From positions 56,467 through 120,466 of the forward strand of contig NZ_JAFREP010000032.1 of NCBI RefSeq assembly GCF_017377855.1: a stretch of DNA of 64,000 bases, given 5' to 3'. Each line of letters starts with the position of its first letter. Positions within the stretch are counted from its first letter, which is position 1. The position numbers and the translations under genes are program-made. Positions 35,701-42,996 of the stretch are shown here, piece after piece. The notes below the pieces were generated by a model. The model was not told where the DNA came from. It did no database searches and worked only from the letters and a program-made list of their open reading frames with translations. Origin of the DNA: Acanthopleuribacter pedis (GTDB taxonomy: Bacteria; Acidobacteriota; Holophagae; Acanthopleuribacterales; Acanthopleuribacteraceae).

Positions 35701-36826
35701 GCTCAGCGCCGACAGCACCGAGTTCACCCGTGACGGCGGACGTGCACGCGTCGAAGTCACCACCAACCGTGAAAACTGCGAATGGACCCCGGTCAGCGAC
35801 AGCGACTGGTTGACCATTCTCGGCGACGACGAAGCAACCGGTAACGGCATGTTCGGTGTTGAAGCAGCACCCAACACCTTGCCTGACGCCCGTACCGCCA
35901 CGGTAACCGTGGCCGACCAAACCATCACCTTCACCCAGGAACGCGGTAACCAAGCACCTGAAGCGAGTTTCACCATCGACATCGACGAAGTGACGGTTAA
36001 CCTGACCGACACCTCCGTGGACCCCGACGGCGAAATCGTTGAGCGCTTGTGGGACTTCGGCAACGGCGACACTTCTACCGAGGCCAATCCTTCCTACTTC
36101 TACCGTCACCCCGGCACCTACACCATCACCCTGACCGTCACCGACAACCTGGGCGATTCCGACAGCGTAAGCGAAACCGTTGAACTGGAACTGACCGGTC
36201 CTCCGTTCATCCTCAACGGCGAAACCATCGACGGTCTCAACGCCGATACCTTCGAGTGGATCTACTACCGCTTGATCGTTCCCGAAAACGCGGTTGATCT
36301 GAACATCTCCATCGACGGCGGCACCGGCGACGCGGACCTCTACACCCGCTTCGGCGCCGCACCCACCAAGTTCGACTTCAACTGTCGCCCCATGAAAACG
36401 GGCAACACCGAAAGCTGCTTCATCGCGCAACCCGAGGCCGGCGTTTACTACATCGGCCTGTGGGCTTACAGCGACTTCGACGATGTCAGCTTGAGCGTCA
36501 GCTTCCTGGTGAACGAAGGCGGCGTCGGCTTCACCGAAACCGACCTGTCCGCTGATAAAGACGAATGGCTGTACTTCACCATCGAAGTCCCCGAGGGCCG
36601 CGGCCGTCTGGAACTCGCCATGAGCGGTGGCACCGGTGACGGCGATCTCTACGTTCGCTACGGTGCAGAACCCAACAAAGACGAATTCGACCAACGTGGT
36701 TACCTGAAAGGCAACAACGAGTCGATCCGCGTCACCAACCCCCGTGCCGGAACCTACCACATCGGCATTCGTGCGTACCAGGCCTTTGAGGGCGTCACCC
36801 TCGAGGCGTACCACTACAACCCCTAA
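32762..36826 (+). CDS. Large secreted multidomain protein (Fn3-BACON-PKD-PPC), paralog A
   Basis: A 1354-aa exported protein. A signal peptide with a long n-region ends near residue 50 (FVALTFSAVAQ). Residues ~50-560 form a large unrecognised N-terminal domain (GVNPPDTVGDVGLNYYIQ; SFPDYPKYGIMGDAYYVGTN). Two Fn3 domains follow (~565-665, 665-775), then a jelly-roll/MAM-like domain (~776-973), a BACON domain (~977-1060, WLTILGDDEATGNG), a PKD domain (~1063-1143, WDFGNGDTS) and two PPC domains (~1156-1250, ~1256-1354, SGGTGDGDLYVRYG). No protease motif was found although PPC domains often accompany peptidases. AAAGGACAATTC precedes the ATG, conserved in the paralog at 45826. Adhesion or glycan binding is plausible but unproven. 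Confidence 0.9.
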   Translation: MNNLGSRSQGRCSHPHQWEQQPVVRRLSGVTTLSLMLLTFVALTFSAVAQDTRTEPEVRTTPWVGDPVKPYIIETDLRTLPIRPIWQPGDAIKEVPRLRRTPDLVNPKPAGQIDPLLRNQTIVDGTVPVNAAFPDTDINMDGQGFAGVNPPDTVGDVGLNYYIQAINGAGGATFTVYDKTDGTLVAGPFTLDSFGTGGCGAGLGDPIVLYDQEANRWMISEFASGANILCVYVSRTDDPIAGGWNAYAFPTPSFPDYPKYGIMGDAYYVGTNEADTALYALDRNAMLAGETATAQRFTIPDLGGFGFQMITPADHDGATAPPANAPGIFMRHRDDEVHNTGGDTSADFLEIFEFNVDFDTPANSALVGPFSIPVTEFDSSLCGLTSFSCFPQPGSSVRLDPLREVVMYRLQYRNFGPYEVLVGNFVVDVDGNDRGGIRWFELRKSGDQPWELFQEGTYSPDSDNRFMAAISMDGNGNIALAYNVSSTTQAPSLRYTGRLATDPLGTMPQGEHSIVEGTTANASNRYGDYSALNVDPSTDCSFWFTGEYNAASTWSTRIANFGFDECRACDNPPADPTNLTVANEGDNRIALTWDEVPGATSYRVYRAQAACPTSRFQFLAGDITRNAFVDTDVSGGLTYAYVVRAFGDCESGNSNCADVTATGSCRIPPEFAGLQSVDVTNEEICSLSLTWEEARPSCGQGVSYAVYRSTVEDFTPSRANLIASCVNETRYLDADIDSGVTYYYIVRAEDDTTDGNGPCNGGNRDDNTVRVSGLAVGPEIVVFSDDFTAGLDNWSTVPGDGDGGGTERWEISTVNSNSAPNALFASDEPDTKDQTAALVEAVMLPAGLPAKMTFFQNYQMESGFDGGVLEYSVDGGANWFDILAGNGDGIPANANRFVSNGYNDDISTFFGNPLGGRDAWTGRSDGFIQTEVDLSDFAGQALQIRFRIGCDTSISAPGWWVDDVVIASVEPCYSEPCSYELSADSTEFTRDGGRARVEVTTNRENCEWTPVSDSDWLTILGDDEATGNGMFGVEAAPNTLPDARTATVTVADQTITFTQERGNQAPEASFTIDIDEVTVNLTDTSVDPDGEIVERLWDFGNGDTSTEANPSYFYRHPGTYTITLTVTDNLGDSDSVSETVELELTGPPFILNGETIDGLNADTFEWIYYRLIVPENAVDLNISIDGGTGDADLYTRFGAAPTKFDFNCRPMKTGNTESCFIAQPEAGVYYIGLWAYSDFDDVSLSVSFLVNEGGVGFTETDLSADKDEWLYFTIEVPEGRGRLELAMSGGTGDGDLYVRYGAEPNKDEFDQRGYLKGNNESIRVTNPRAGTYHIGIRAYQAFEGVTLEAYHYNP

Positions 36827-36854
36827 TCCTTACCGACATCGGTAATCAAAAAGG

Positions 36855-36884
36855 GCGTCGACCTTCGGGTCGGCGCTTTTTTTA
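36855..36884 (+). terminator. Terminator of paralog A
   Basis: GCGTCGACC-TTCG-GGTCGGCGC followed by TTTTTTTAT, 28 bases after the stop. It has a UUCG tetraloop with a nine-base stem. Confidence 0.9.
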
Positions 36885-36992
36885 TGTATTCAAAATTATG
36901 TGACCAAGATTTTCTTTTTTCAGCACTCATACCTGGAGATTTCGCCGCCGGCGCTTTAGATTAGAGAGATCGCCGTACAAAAAATTAGGGGT

Positions 36993-39900
36993 ATGCCGTT
37001 GTTTAAGAAACCTTGGCTTCTGCTGTGTGCTTGTGTGTTGTTCCCATCCCACCTTTGGTCCCAAGACGATCTCCCGTGGGCGGTATTTACCGCCGCCGGG
37101 CCGAGTTTTAGCTACATGGCGTTTCCCAACGATCCGGTAACCGTCGAAATCACCGGCGCAAGCGGCGAAAACCTCACCTATGCCTGGGATTTCGGCAACG
37201 GCACCACGGGCGAAGGCGCGAATCCCGAATGGTCCTACCCCGAGGCCGGGGTCTACCAAGTCAGCCTGGTGGTTCGCGACGACCAAAGCCGCGAGAGCAC
37301 GCCGTTCCGCCGCTGGATGTTTGTGCAAGACCCGCGCGTCGCCGCCGACGCGGCCCAAATTCCCCCCTGGCCGTTTTTCAACCGGCCGGATGACCGCGCC
37401 GCCTTACCCCACGGCCAACCCGTCTCTTTTCAAGGCCACGGTTACGACAGTCAAGGCCACGCCGTCACCCTGTATTGGGATTTCGGTGACGGGACCCTGC
37501 TGCAAGACGTGACCGAACCGCGGCATACCTTTCCCGCGCCGGGAACCTGGAACGTCAACCTCTTCGCGATTGACGAAACCGGTTACATCCAAGCCAACCT
37601 CAACTTCATCGCCCTATATATATATGAAGGCGATCCCCCCGCCGAGGGCACCATTGTGGCACCCATCGCCAACAACGCGGTGACCGGTGATTATGAAATC
37701 GGGGTGGGCGAATCGGTTACCTTGATGGGCGACGTCACCGTGGCCGAAGCATTGGGCGAGGCAACCGGTTACTGGAACATTTACGACCTGGGTCAAGGTA
37801 CCCAGTCCGAACTCGAAGGCATCAATCCCCCGCCGCAAACCTGGCCGGCGGGCCGTTACCAGGCGTTTTTCATCGGCGGCGTCGCCGGGCGCCCCGAACT
37901 CAGCGATCCCCTGGTGGAAAGCGTGTTTATTTGGGTTCGCGACGACAACCGCGCCCCCTTCAATGCGACCATCGTTGAACCCAACCACGACTTCAGCATG
38001 CCACCCGGCGCACCACTCGGCCTTTCCGGTCTGGCCGAGGATTTGGACGGCGACGAACTCTGCTACAAATGGGACATCGAGCGTTATCCCTGGGGTAGCC
38101 AACCCGCGTTGACCTTTGACCAGCCCTTTATCGATCAGGTCAATTTAACCGAACCCGGCCTGTACCGCATCAACCTGCGGGTGGAAGACGGCATGGGCGC
38201 CGCTACCATGGCCCGAAGCCGATTCGTCCAGGTTCTTCCCGCCGAGGAAACGGGAAGCGAACCCATCGACCTGCAAGTGCGCCCCGCGGCGCCGAGCGAA
38301 ACCCTTCTGAGCGGCCCACGGGGCATCGCCTTTTCCTTTGCCGTCGAAATTGCCACCAACAACCCGGAGGCCGTCACCACCGTCTTGTGGGACTTCAGCG
38401 ACGGTCGCCAAGAAGTCGGCGCGACCCTTGCCACGCCCGTCGCCTTTGAAGAACCCGGCTGGTACCCAATCCGGGTTTTTGTGCAGGATCACCATGGATT
38501 CTGGACCTTCGCCGATCTGTACTCTCTTTTTATCTACGGTGACAACATGCCGCCCAACGCCGAAATCGCCGAACCCGTGCGCAACGCACGCAACAGCAGC
38601 AACGAAGCGGTCCACGCGGTGCCTGTCGGCGAGACGGTTTCATTGCGCGGCGTCGCAACCGATACCGACGGACAGACCCCGCTACAAAGCGTATGGTGGG
38701 TCGACGGTGAATTCTACGACATCGGTGAAACACCGCCGCCTCTGACCTTTAATGAACCGGGTATCCACCAGATCGAATACTTCGTGACCGACGCCGCCGG
38801 GCTGAGCAACCCTTTCCCCGCGTCACGCCTGATCCAGGTGATTGATCCCAGCTTAGAACCGCAACCTGAAATTGTGTTTCCCGACGGCCATATCACCCTT
38901 TCACCGGGAGACAGCATGCGCTTTGAAGCCGTGGGCCGCGATCCCAACGGCTTGGCGATGACCTATACCTGGAACTTCGGCGGCGGCGCCCATGTCGCCG
39001 AGGCCGTGGGTTCGGTCGTCCACGGCATTGTGTTTCCCAACGCCTCCGCGGCAAACGAACCTTTTACCGTATCGCTGAGCGCGCGCACCGCGTTCACCAA
39101 CAGCAGCCAACCCGCCACGCTTTCCGTCACCGTGCGACAAATCGAAGACGCGCGTTTGGAGCCCAACAACAATCTCGACCAAGCCAGCCCGTTGGGCCAA
39201 GGCTCCTACAGCGGTTTGCAGCTCACCAGCGAAGACCCGGTCGACGTCTTCCAATTTAGCTTGGATCGCGAGGAACGCGACCTGCGTTTCCAAATCGAAG
39301 GTACCGACGAAGCCTTGGATTTAACCCTTTACCGACGCACGGCGGCGGGCGACACGCTTTTGCAGAGCAGCCGCGCGACGGCCGACAGTTTTGTGGTGCA
39401 ACAAGCGCCGCCCGGCGATTACGCCGTGGCAATTCGTTTATCGGCAAGTGGCGAGAAACGGCGCCGCATGTTGCGCTACGGCTTTAGCATCAATACGTTA
39501 CGTCCCTCGTTGTTTCTCCCGCTGGTCGTTGAAGACGGCAACTTGCAATCGACGGTGGGCTTGGTTAATCCAACCGGGGCGGAAGCCTTGCTCGCCATCC
39601 AAGGTCTCACGGCCGAGGGTGAGGTGGTGGTCCAGGTCAGCCGGACCTTGGCGGCAGGCGCCCAATTGCTGCAAGATGCGGTCAGCTTATTCGGCGACGG
39701 CGCGGAGGGCCCCGTCGCCCGCCAGGTCCGTTGGGTGCGGGTGCAGTCGGATCGCCGCGTGATCGGTTACCTCAACGCCGCGAGCGCGGACCAAACGCGG
39801 CTGCTGAGTGTGGCGGGCACGGCCAACCTGTCGGCGGCGGTGACGGTGCCCCACATCGCCAACCCCGACAATGGCTGGTACACGCGTGCGATTGTCATCA

Positions 39901-40823
39901 ACGGCGACGACCGCGACAACGCCATCCAGTTCAACGGCCCCGACGGCAGTTTCCCGATTCGGCAAAGCGCCAAGGCCGACAGTCAAACCGACGTGCGTTT
40001 TAGCCAAGTTATTCCCCGGCCTTTGCCAGGTTGGGGCGCGTTTGAAACCCCGTCGGGTCGGGCGGGTTTGGCCGGGGTCGAGGTTTTCGGCCGTACCGAC
40101 AGCCACCGGGAATCGGCGGGTATTGAAATGATTCCAACCCGTCGCGAAAACCCCAACTTCACCTACATCGCCAACGATTTGTACTTCACCCACATCGCCG
40201 CCGACACCCTCAACTGGTGGACAGGCATCTCGCTGATCAACGTAAGCGACCAGACGGCAAGCTTCCGCCTGACCGGTTACAACGCGGCCGGTCAGGTCGT
40301 GTTTGAGGATCCCAACATGAGCCTGCCACCGGGCGGAAAGCTGCTGCGCACGGCGCGTGACCTGTTCGGCGAAACCAGCGTCGACTGGTTAAAGGTCGAA
40401 GGGGACGGCCGTTTAACGGGCTTTGAATTGTTCGGCGACCACGGCCTGAACCGCTTGGCGGGCCTCCAGGCGGCAAGCGCCCTCAGCGACGAGCTGTACT
40501 TCCCCCACCTAACCCTATCGGCAGGCCGCACCTGGACCGGCATCTCGTTGCTAAACGTCGGCAGCCGCGAAACCACGGTCACGGTGCGCGCCTACAATGC
40601 CAACGGCGCGGTGGTGGCGGAAACGCAAAACACGCTGGCGGCCAACAGCAAGTGGGTCGCCCTGGCCCAAGACCTATTCGGCGCAAACGCTCCCCTGGCC
40701 AACGCGGCCTACATCCACGTGGAAGGCGACCAGGCCTCCCTATGCGGCTTCCAACTGTTCGGCACCTTAAGCGCCACCGGCCTCGGCGAACAACTCGCGG
40801 GCCTCGCCGCCGTGCCCTATTAA
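36993..40823 (+). CDS. Secreted PKD-repeat protein with PPC-like domain and C-terminal ~110-aa repeats
   Basis: A 1276-aa exported protein with a signal peptide (KKPWLLLCACVLFPSHLWS). Several PKD-like beta-sandwich repeats fill residues ~30-710, recognisable by WDFGNGTTG, WDFGDGTLL and WDFSDGRQ. A PPC-like domain (~722-820, EPNNNLDQASPL) follows. About four related C-terminal units run from ~840 to 1276, with the recurring pattern TGISLxNV, YNAxGxVV, and then a hydrophobic LFG (for example WWTGISLINVSDQTASFRL). Units of this kind are common in secreted proteins of Acidobacteria, from memory, and have no assigned function. The RBS (AGGGG) is very close to the ATG. It follows the paralog A terminator. 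Confidence 0.88.
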   Translation: MPLFKKPWLLLCACVLFPSHLWSQDDLPWAVFTAAGPSFSYMAFPNDPVTVEITGASGENLTYAWDFGNGTTGEGANPEWSYPEAGVYQVSLVVRDDQSRESTPFRRWMFVQDPRVAADAAQIPPWPFFNRPDDRAALPHGQPVSFQGHGYDSQGHAVTLYWDFGDGTLLQDVTEPRHTFPAPGTWNVNLFAIDETGYIQANLNFIALYIYEGDPPAEGTIVAPIANNAVTGDYEIGVGESVTLMGDVTVAEALGEATGYWNIYDLGQGTQSELEGINPPPQTWPAGRYQAFFIGGVAGRPELSDPLVESVFIWVRDDNRAPFNATIVEPNHDFSMPPGAPLGLSGLAEDLDGDELCYKWDIERYPWGSQPALTFDQPFIDQVNLTEPGLYRINLRVEDGMGAATMARSRFVQVLPAEETGSEPIDLQVRPAAPSETLLSGPRGIAFSFAVEIATNNPEAVTTVLWDFSDGRQEVGATLATPVAFEEPGWYPIRVFVQDHHGFWTFADLYSLFIYGDNMPPNAEIAEPVRNARNSSNEAVHAVPVGETVSLRGVATDTDGQTPLQSVWWVDGEFYDIGETPPPLTFNEPGIHQIEYFVTDAAGLSNPFPASRLIQVIDPSLEPQPEIVFPDGHITLSPGDSMRFEAVGRDPNGLAMTYTWNFGGGAHVAEAVGSVVHGIVFPNASAANEPFTVSLSARTAFTNSSQPATLSVTVRQIEDARLEPNNNLDQASPLGQGSYSGLQLTSEDPVDVFQFSLDREERDLRFQIEGTDEALDLTLYRRTAAGDTLLQSSRATADSFVVQQAPPGDYAVAIRLSASGEKRRRMLRYGFSINTLRPSLFLPLVVEDGNLQSTVGLVNPTGAEALLAIQGLTAEGEVVVQVSRTLAAGAQLLQDAVSLFGDGAEGPVARQVRWVRVQSDRRVIGYLNAASADQTRLLSVAGTANLSAAVTVPHIANPDNGWYTRAIVINGDDRDNAIQFNGPDGSFPIRQSAKADSQTDVRFSQVIPRPLPGWGAFETPSGRAGLAGVEVFGRTDSHRESAGIEMIPTRRENPNFTYIANDLYFTHIAADTLNWWTGISLINVSDQTASFRLTGYNAAGQVVFEDPNMSLPPGGKLLRTARDLFGETSVDWLKVEGDGRLTGFELFGDHGLNRLAGLQAASALSDELYFPHLTLSAGRTWTGISLLNVGSRETTVTVRAYNANGAVVAETQNTLAANSKWVALAQDLFGANAPLANAAYIHVEGDQASLCGFQLFGTLSATGLGEQLAGLAAVPY

Positions 40824-41163
40824 CTTCTCGATTCACCATTTTCGGCTTCAAAGACAGGGACCATCCCCGACCATGAAACAAAACCAAAAGATAACCGTTA
40901 AACAAAAAACGGTTAGAAGGAAGGCGACTTTCCGCCTCCCTCATCCAAAACACATGCCCGCTAGGTCAAAATTGAAGACAGCGACTCAAGGTAGGGCACG
41001 CTTACAAAGCGTTCTCCCTAAAGCATTTAATTTCCAGATTCATCCCTTAGTAAGTACAGATTTCAGATAAACCCACCATAATTCACATCCGTATCAAGTG
41101 AAATGGTAAAATGCACGATGGCTCTGATGTGTCTATCCATCGCACCCCGATCAGGAAGGATTC
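40824..41163. other. Intergenic region, base composition shifting to AT-rich
   Basis: About 340 bases with two small stems: AACCGTT...AACGGTT (near 40897-40918) and an imperfect GGAAGGCG...CCGCCTCC (near 40918-40940). No U-tract is present and no gene is seen. GC drops along this stretch into the two low-GC genes. Confidence 0.5.
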
Positions 41164-41361
41164 ATGGAAAGTGAAATTTCATCAAAAATCGTTCAGACAG
41201 TTAGAGATTACAAAGGTAGCGCTCCTGTTGAGACCGTTGAGCTAAGAACCGGTATTGGCGAAGGGTCCCTCAGGGAAATTGTAGGCAGGAGCAAAATTCT
41301 CTCGATTGACCCTGACAAAAAAATTGTCATTTTCAAACAACGAAAAAACACCCAAAAATAG
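41164..41361 (+). CDS. Small protein, possible winged-helix
   Basis: A 65-aa protein with a clear RBS (AGGAAGGATTC before ATG). The sequence alternates helix (SSKIVQTVRDY), helix (VETVELRTGIGEGSLREIV) and a two-strand tail (ILSIDPDKKIVIFK), a pattern compatible with a minimal winged-helix DNA-binding fold. It has no homolog I recognise. Codon use is markedly more AT-rich than the surrounding secreted-protein genes. A terminator follows immediately. Confidence 0.7.
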   Translation: MESEISSKIVQTVRDYKGSAPVETVELRTGIGEGSLREIVGRSKILSIDPDKKIVIFKQRKNTQK

Positions 41362-41373
41362 CCCATCTACTTT

Positions 41374-41400
41374 CAAAAAAAACGCAAGCGTTTTTTTCTT
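41374..41400 (+). terminator. Terminator after the 65-aa gene
   Basis: AAAAAAACGC-AA-GCGTTTTTTTCTT directly after the stop codon, an A/U-rich stem with strong T-run. Confidence 0.7.
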
Positions 41401-41465
41401 GCTCGCGCCATCTCCGCCAGGCTAGTATAGATACCTATCGTTCTTATTTTCAGAAGAAGGTATCA

Positions 41466-42152
41466 ATGCTGGGAACCTTTCCACCCTGGATGCAGGTGGC
41501 GCTTGCTTTATCGGTGGTGAATTTTTTGACTTCCAGAGCGATTGTCGCCCAGGCGCTACAAAAACAACCCGAACTAAAGAAGCTAGGTTATTGGCGCGTT
41601 CGCAACCTCTCTTATCATCTCTACATAGCAGGGTACTGCATTGTAAACAGCGTTCTATACTTCCTTGTCGAGTTTAATGTTTTTCCCATAAGTACCTCTG
41701 GGGACTTATGGGCGCCTTTGTTTATTGGTTTTATGGGGAGTCACATCCTTAACTTGCCTCTAAACCCAAACAGTTCAAAACCAATCACTATTGCCCAAGT
41801 CCTTCAATTCGATAATGATGAATTCCTCAGAACGCTTGAAGACAAAATAAAGAGCGATGTTAAACGGTACATTAATGAAAAAATAAAAGATCCTGTCTTT
41901 GATTCTCGCGATGAGTTCATTCTAATTCTTATGAACAGCCTTCCTTACGGTCTCAGCGAAGAAGACAAGGAGATTTTTGAGAGCGCCCTTGTTACAAAAT
42001 CTCCCGACTACAATCTTGGGATATTTTTCGCAATTAATTTTGGAAAACGCCATTTAGACGATGCTTTGGATCGCGAACATGGGAAGAAGATTTTGAACGA
42101 TTTTCAGAAGAACGGCAATGGCGCAACGAATGGCGCCCATGAATCATCCTGA
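41466..42152 (+). CDS. Unknown membrane protein with cytoplasmic helical tail
   Basis: A 228-aa protein preceded by GAAGG. Three hydrophobic segments lie near the N-terminus (about 9-32, 50-73 and 80-98, including LYIAGYCIVNSVLYFLVEF). A hydrophilic, mainly helical domain follows, with many charged residues (FLRTLEDKIKSDVKRYINEKI) and a tail rich in N/G/K. No family is recognised. GC content is well below that of the flanking genes, suggesting horizontal origin together with the 65-aa gene upstream. Confidence 0.7.
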   Translation: MLGTFPPWMQVALALSVVNFLTSRAIVAQALQKQPELKKLGYWRVRNLSYHLYIAGYCIVNSVLYFLVEFNVFPISTSGDLWAPLFIGFMGSHILNLPLNPNSSKPITIAQVLQFDNDEFLRTLEDKIKSDVKRYINEKIKDPVFDSRDEFILILMNSLPYGLSEEDKEIFESALVTKSPDYNLGIFFAINFGKRHLDDALDREHGKKILNDFQKNGNGATNGAHESS

Positions 42153-42996
42153 CCTTATCCTCAGCCAACCTTGAAATGCTTGAAAAACGCATTGGGTTTG
42201 TACAAGTTGTCCGCCAGGAATCCGACCGCCCGCGCCCCCTTCTATTTAAATCCCGGACGCGCGATATTTTCTCTCTCGGCAAACCTTTTCCCAGGCCACA
42301 ATTTATTCCATTCGCGCTATGTTCGACGTCTCTACCAGAGCCGACGATCACTCGCTCGCTCAAGACAGCGAGCTTATACCTAAAGTGAGCCAGTCACCCA
42401 AGTGCCGCAACCTTTTCCACTAGCCCGCATTGCTCACAAGAAGCTCTACTCCGAAGTTGAAATAGCTGCAATGACTTAGGTTACTTGGTCGGACAAGCCT
42501 CGACGTAGTGCTGCTACGCCTTCGTTTGCCCTCGGACGCAACCTGTGTCCTCACAGCGATTTCAAAGCCTCGCAACGAATGCTGGTGAGAAGTGAGGGCT
42601 AGGAGAAAAACTTGATTGCCCTTTTTTTAAAAGAAATCGCCCTTATAATCCCCAAGAGCAGTCAAAGAGCCGTCGACCCGACGGCTACAAGCCTCACTCT
42701 ACAAATGTGTGATTTAGAGAATCTGGCGAGCAAAACTTGCTTGGCAAGCGAACTGCTCCTCAGACAGACCGCTTTCTATTTTGGTGTCTATTGGCTCAAC
42801 CTTTTTTATTTATAAGTCTTTTTCCGAACTCATCACCCCAAGAAAAGGGCGTGAGATCACTGACCAATGCCGCAGCGGCATAAAGTAAACCTATTCAATA
42901 CAACCATTTGCAAACCTTACTTTGCGTCCTATCGCACGTAAAACCCCGGTGTCGCGCCTTAGGCCTTCACCACTGATTCCTACCTATGGAGACACG
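42153..42996. other. Intergenic region holding the second MITE copy
   Basis: About 840 bases. It includes the inverted-repeat element at 42420-42602. After it lies a stem AGCCGTCG...CGACGGCT (near 42668-42686), and an AT-rich stretch precedes the amidotransferase-like gene. A 67-codon frame at 42612 lacks an RBS and is not annotated. Confidence 0.5.
42420..42602. mobile_element. MITE-like element, copy 2, with 4-bp CTAG duplication
   Basis: A 175-bp core (42424-42598) has imperfect terminal repeats CCCGCATTGCTCACAAG and CTGGTGAGAAGTGAGGG, related to the perfect repeats of copy 1 at 10041. It is flanked by CTAG on both sides (42420-42423 and 42599-42602). Interior homology to copy 1 is visible in reverse orientation (TCGACGTAGTGCTGCTACGCC, CCTGTGTCC). 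No coding potential. The diverged ends suggest an older insertion. Confidence 0.7.

Noticed and set aside
33794..36814. 1006-codon minus-strand frame opposite secreted paralog A
   Set aside because: Antisense of a repetitive, biased coding sequence; the Val/Gly/Ala/Asp-rich product matches no family and has no RBS.
42612..42815. 67-codon frame after the second MITE
   Set aside because: TTG start without RBS, no conserved pattern, and it overlaps a hairpin.
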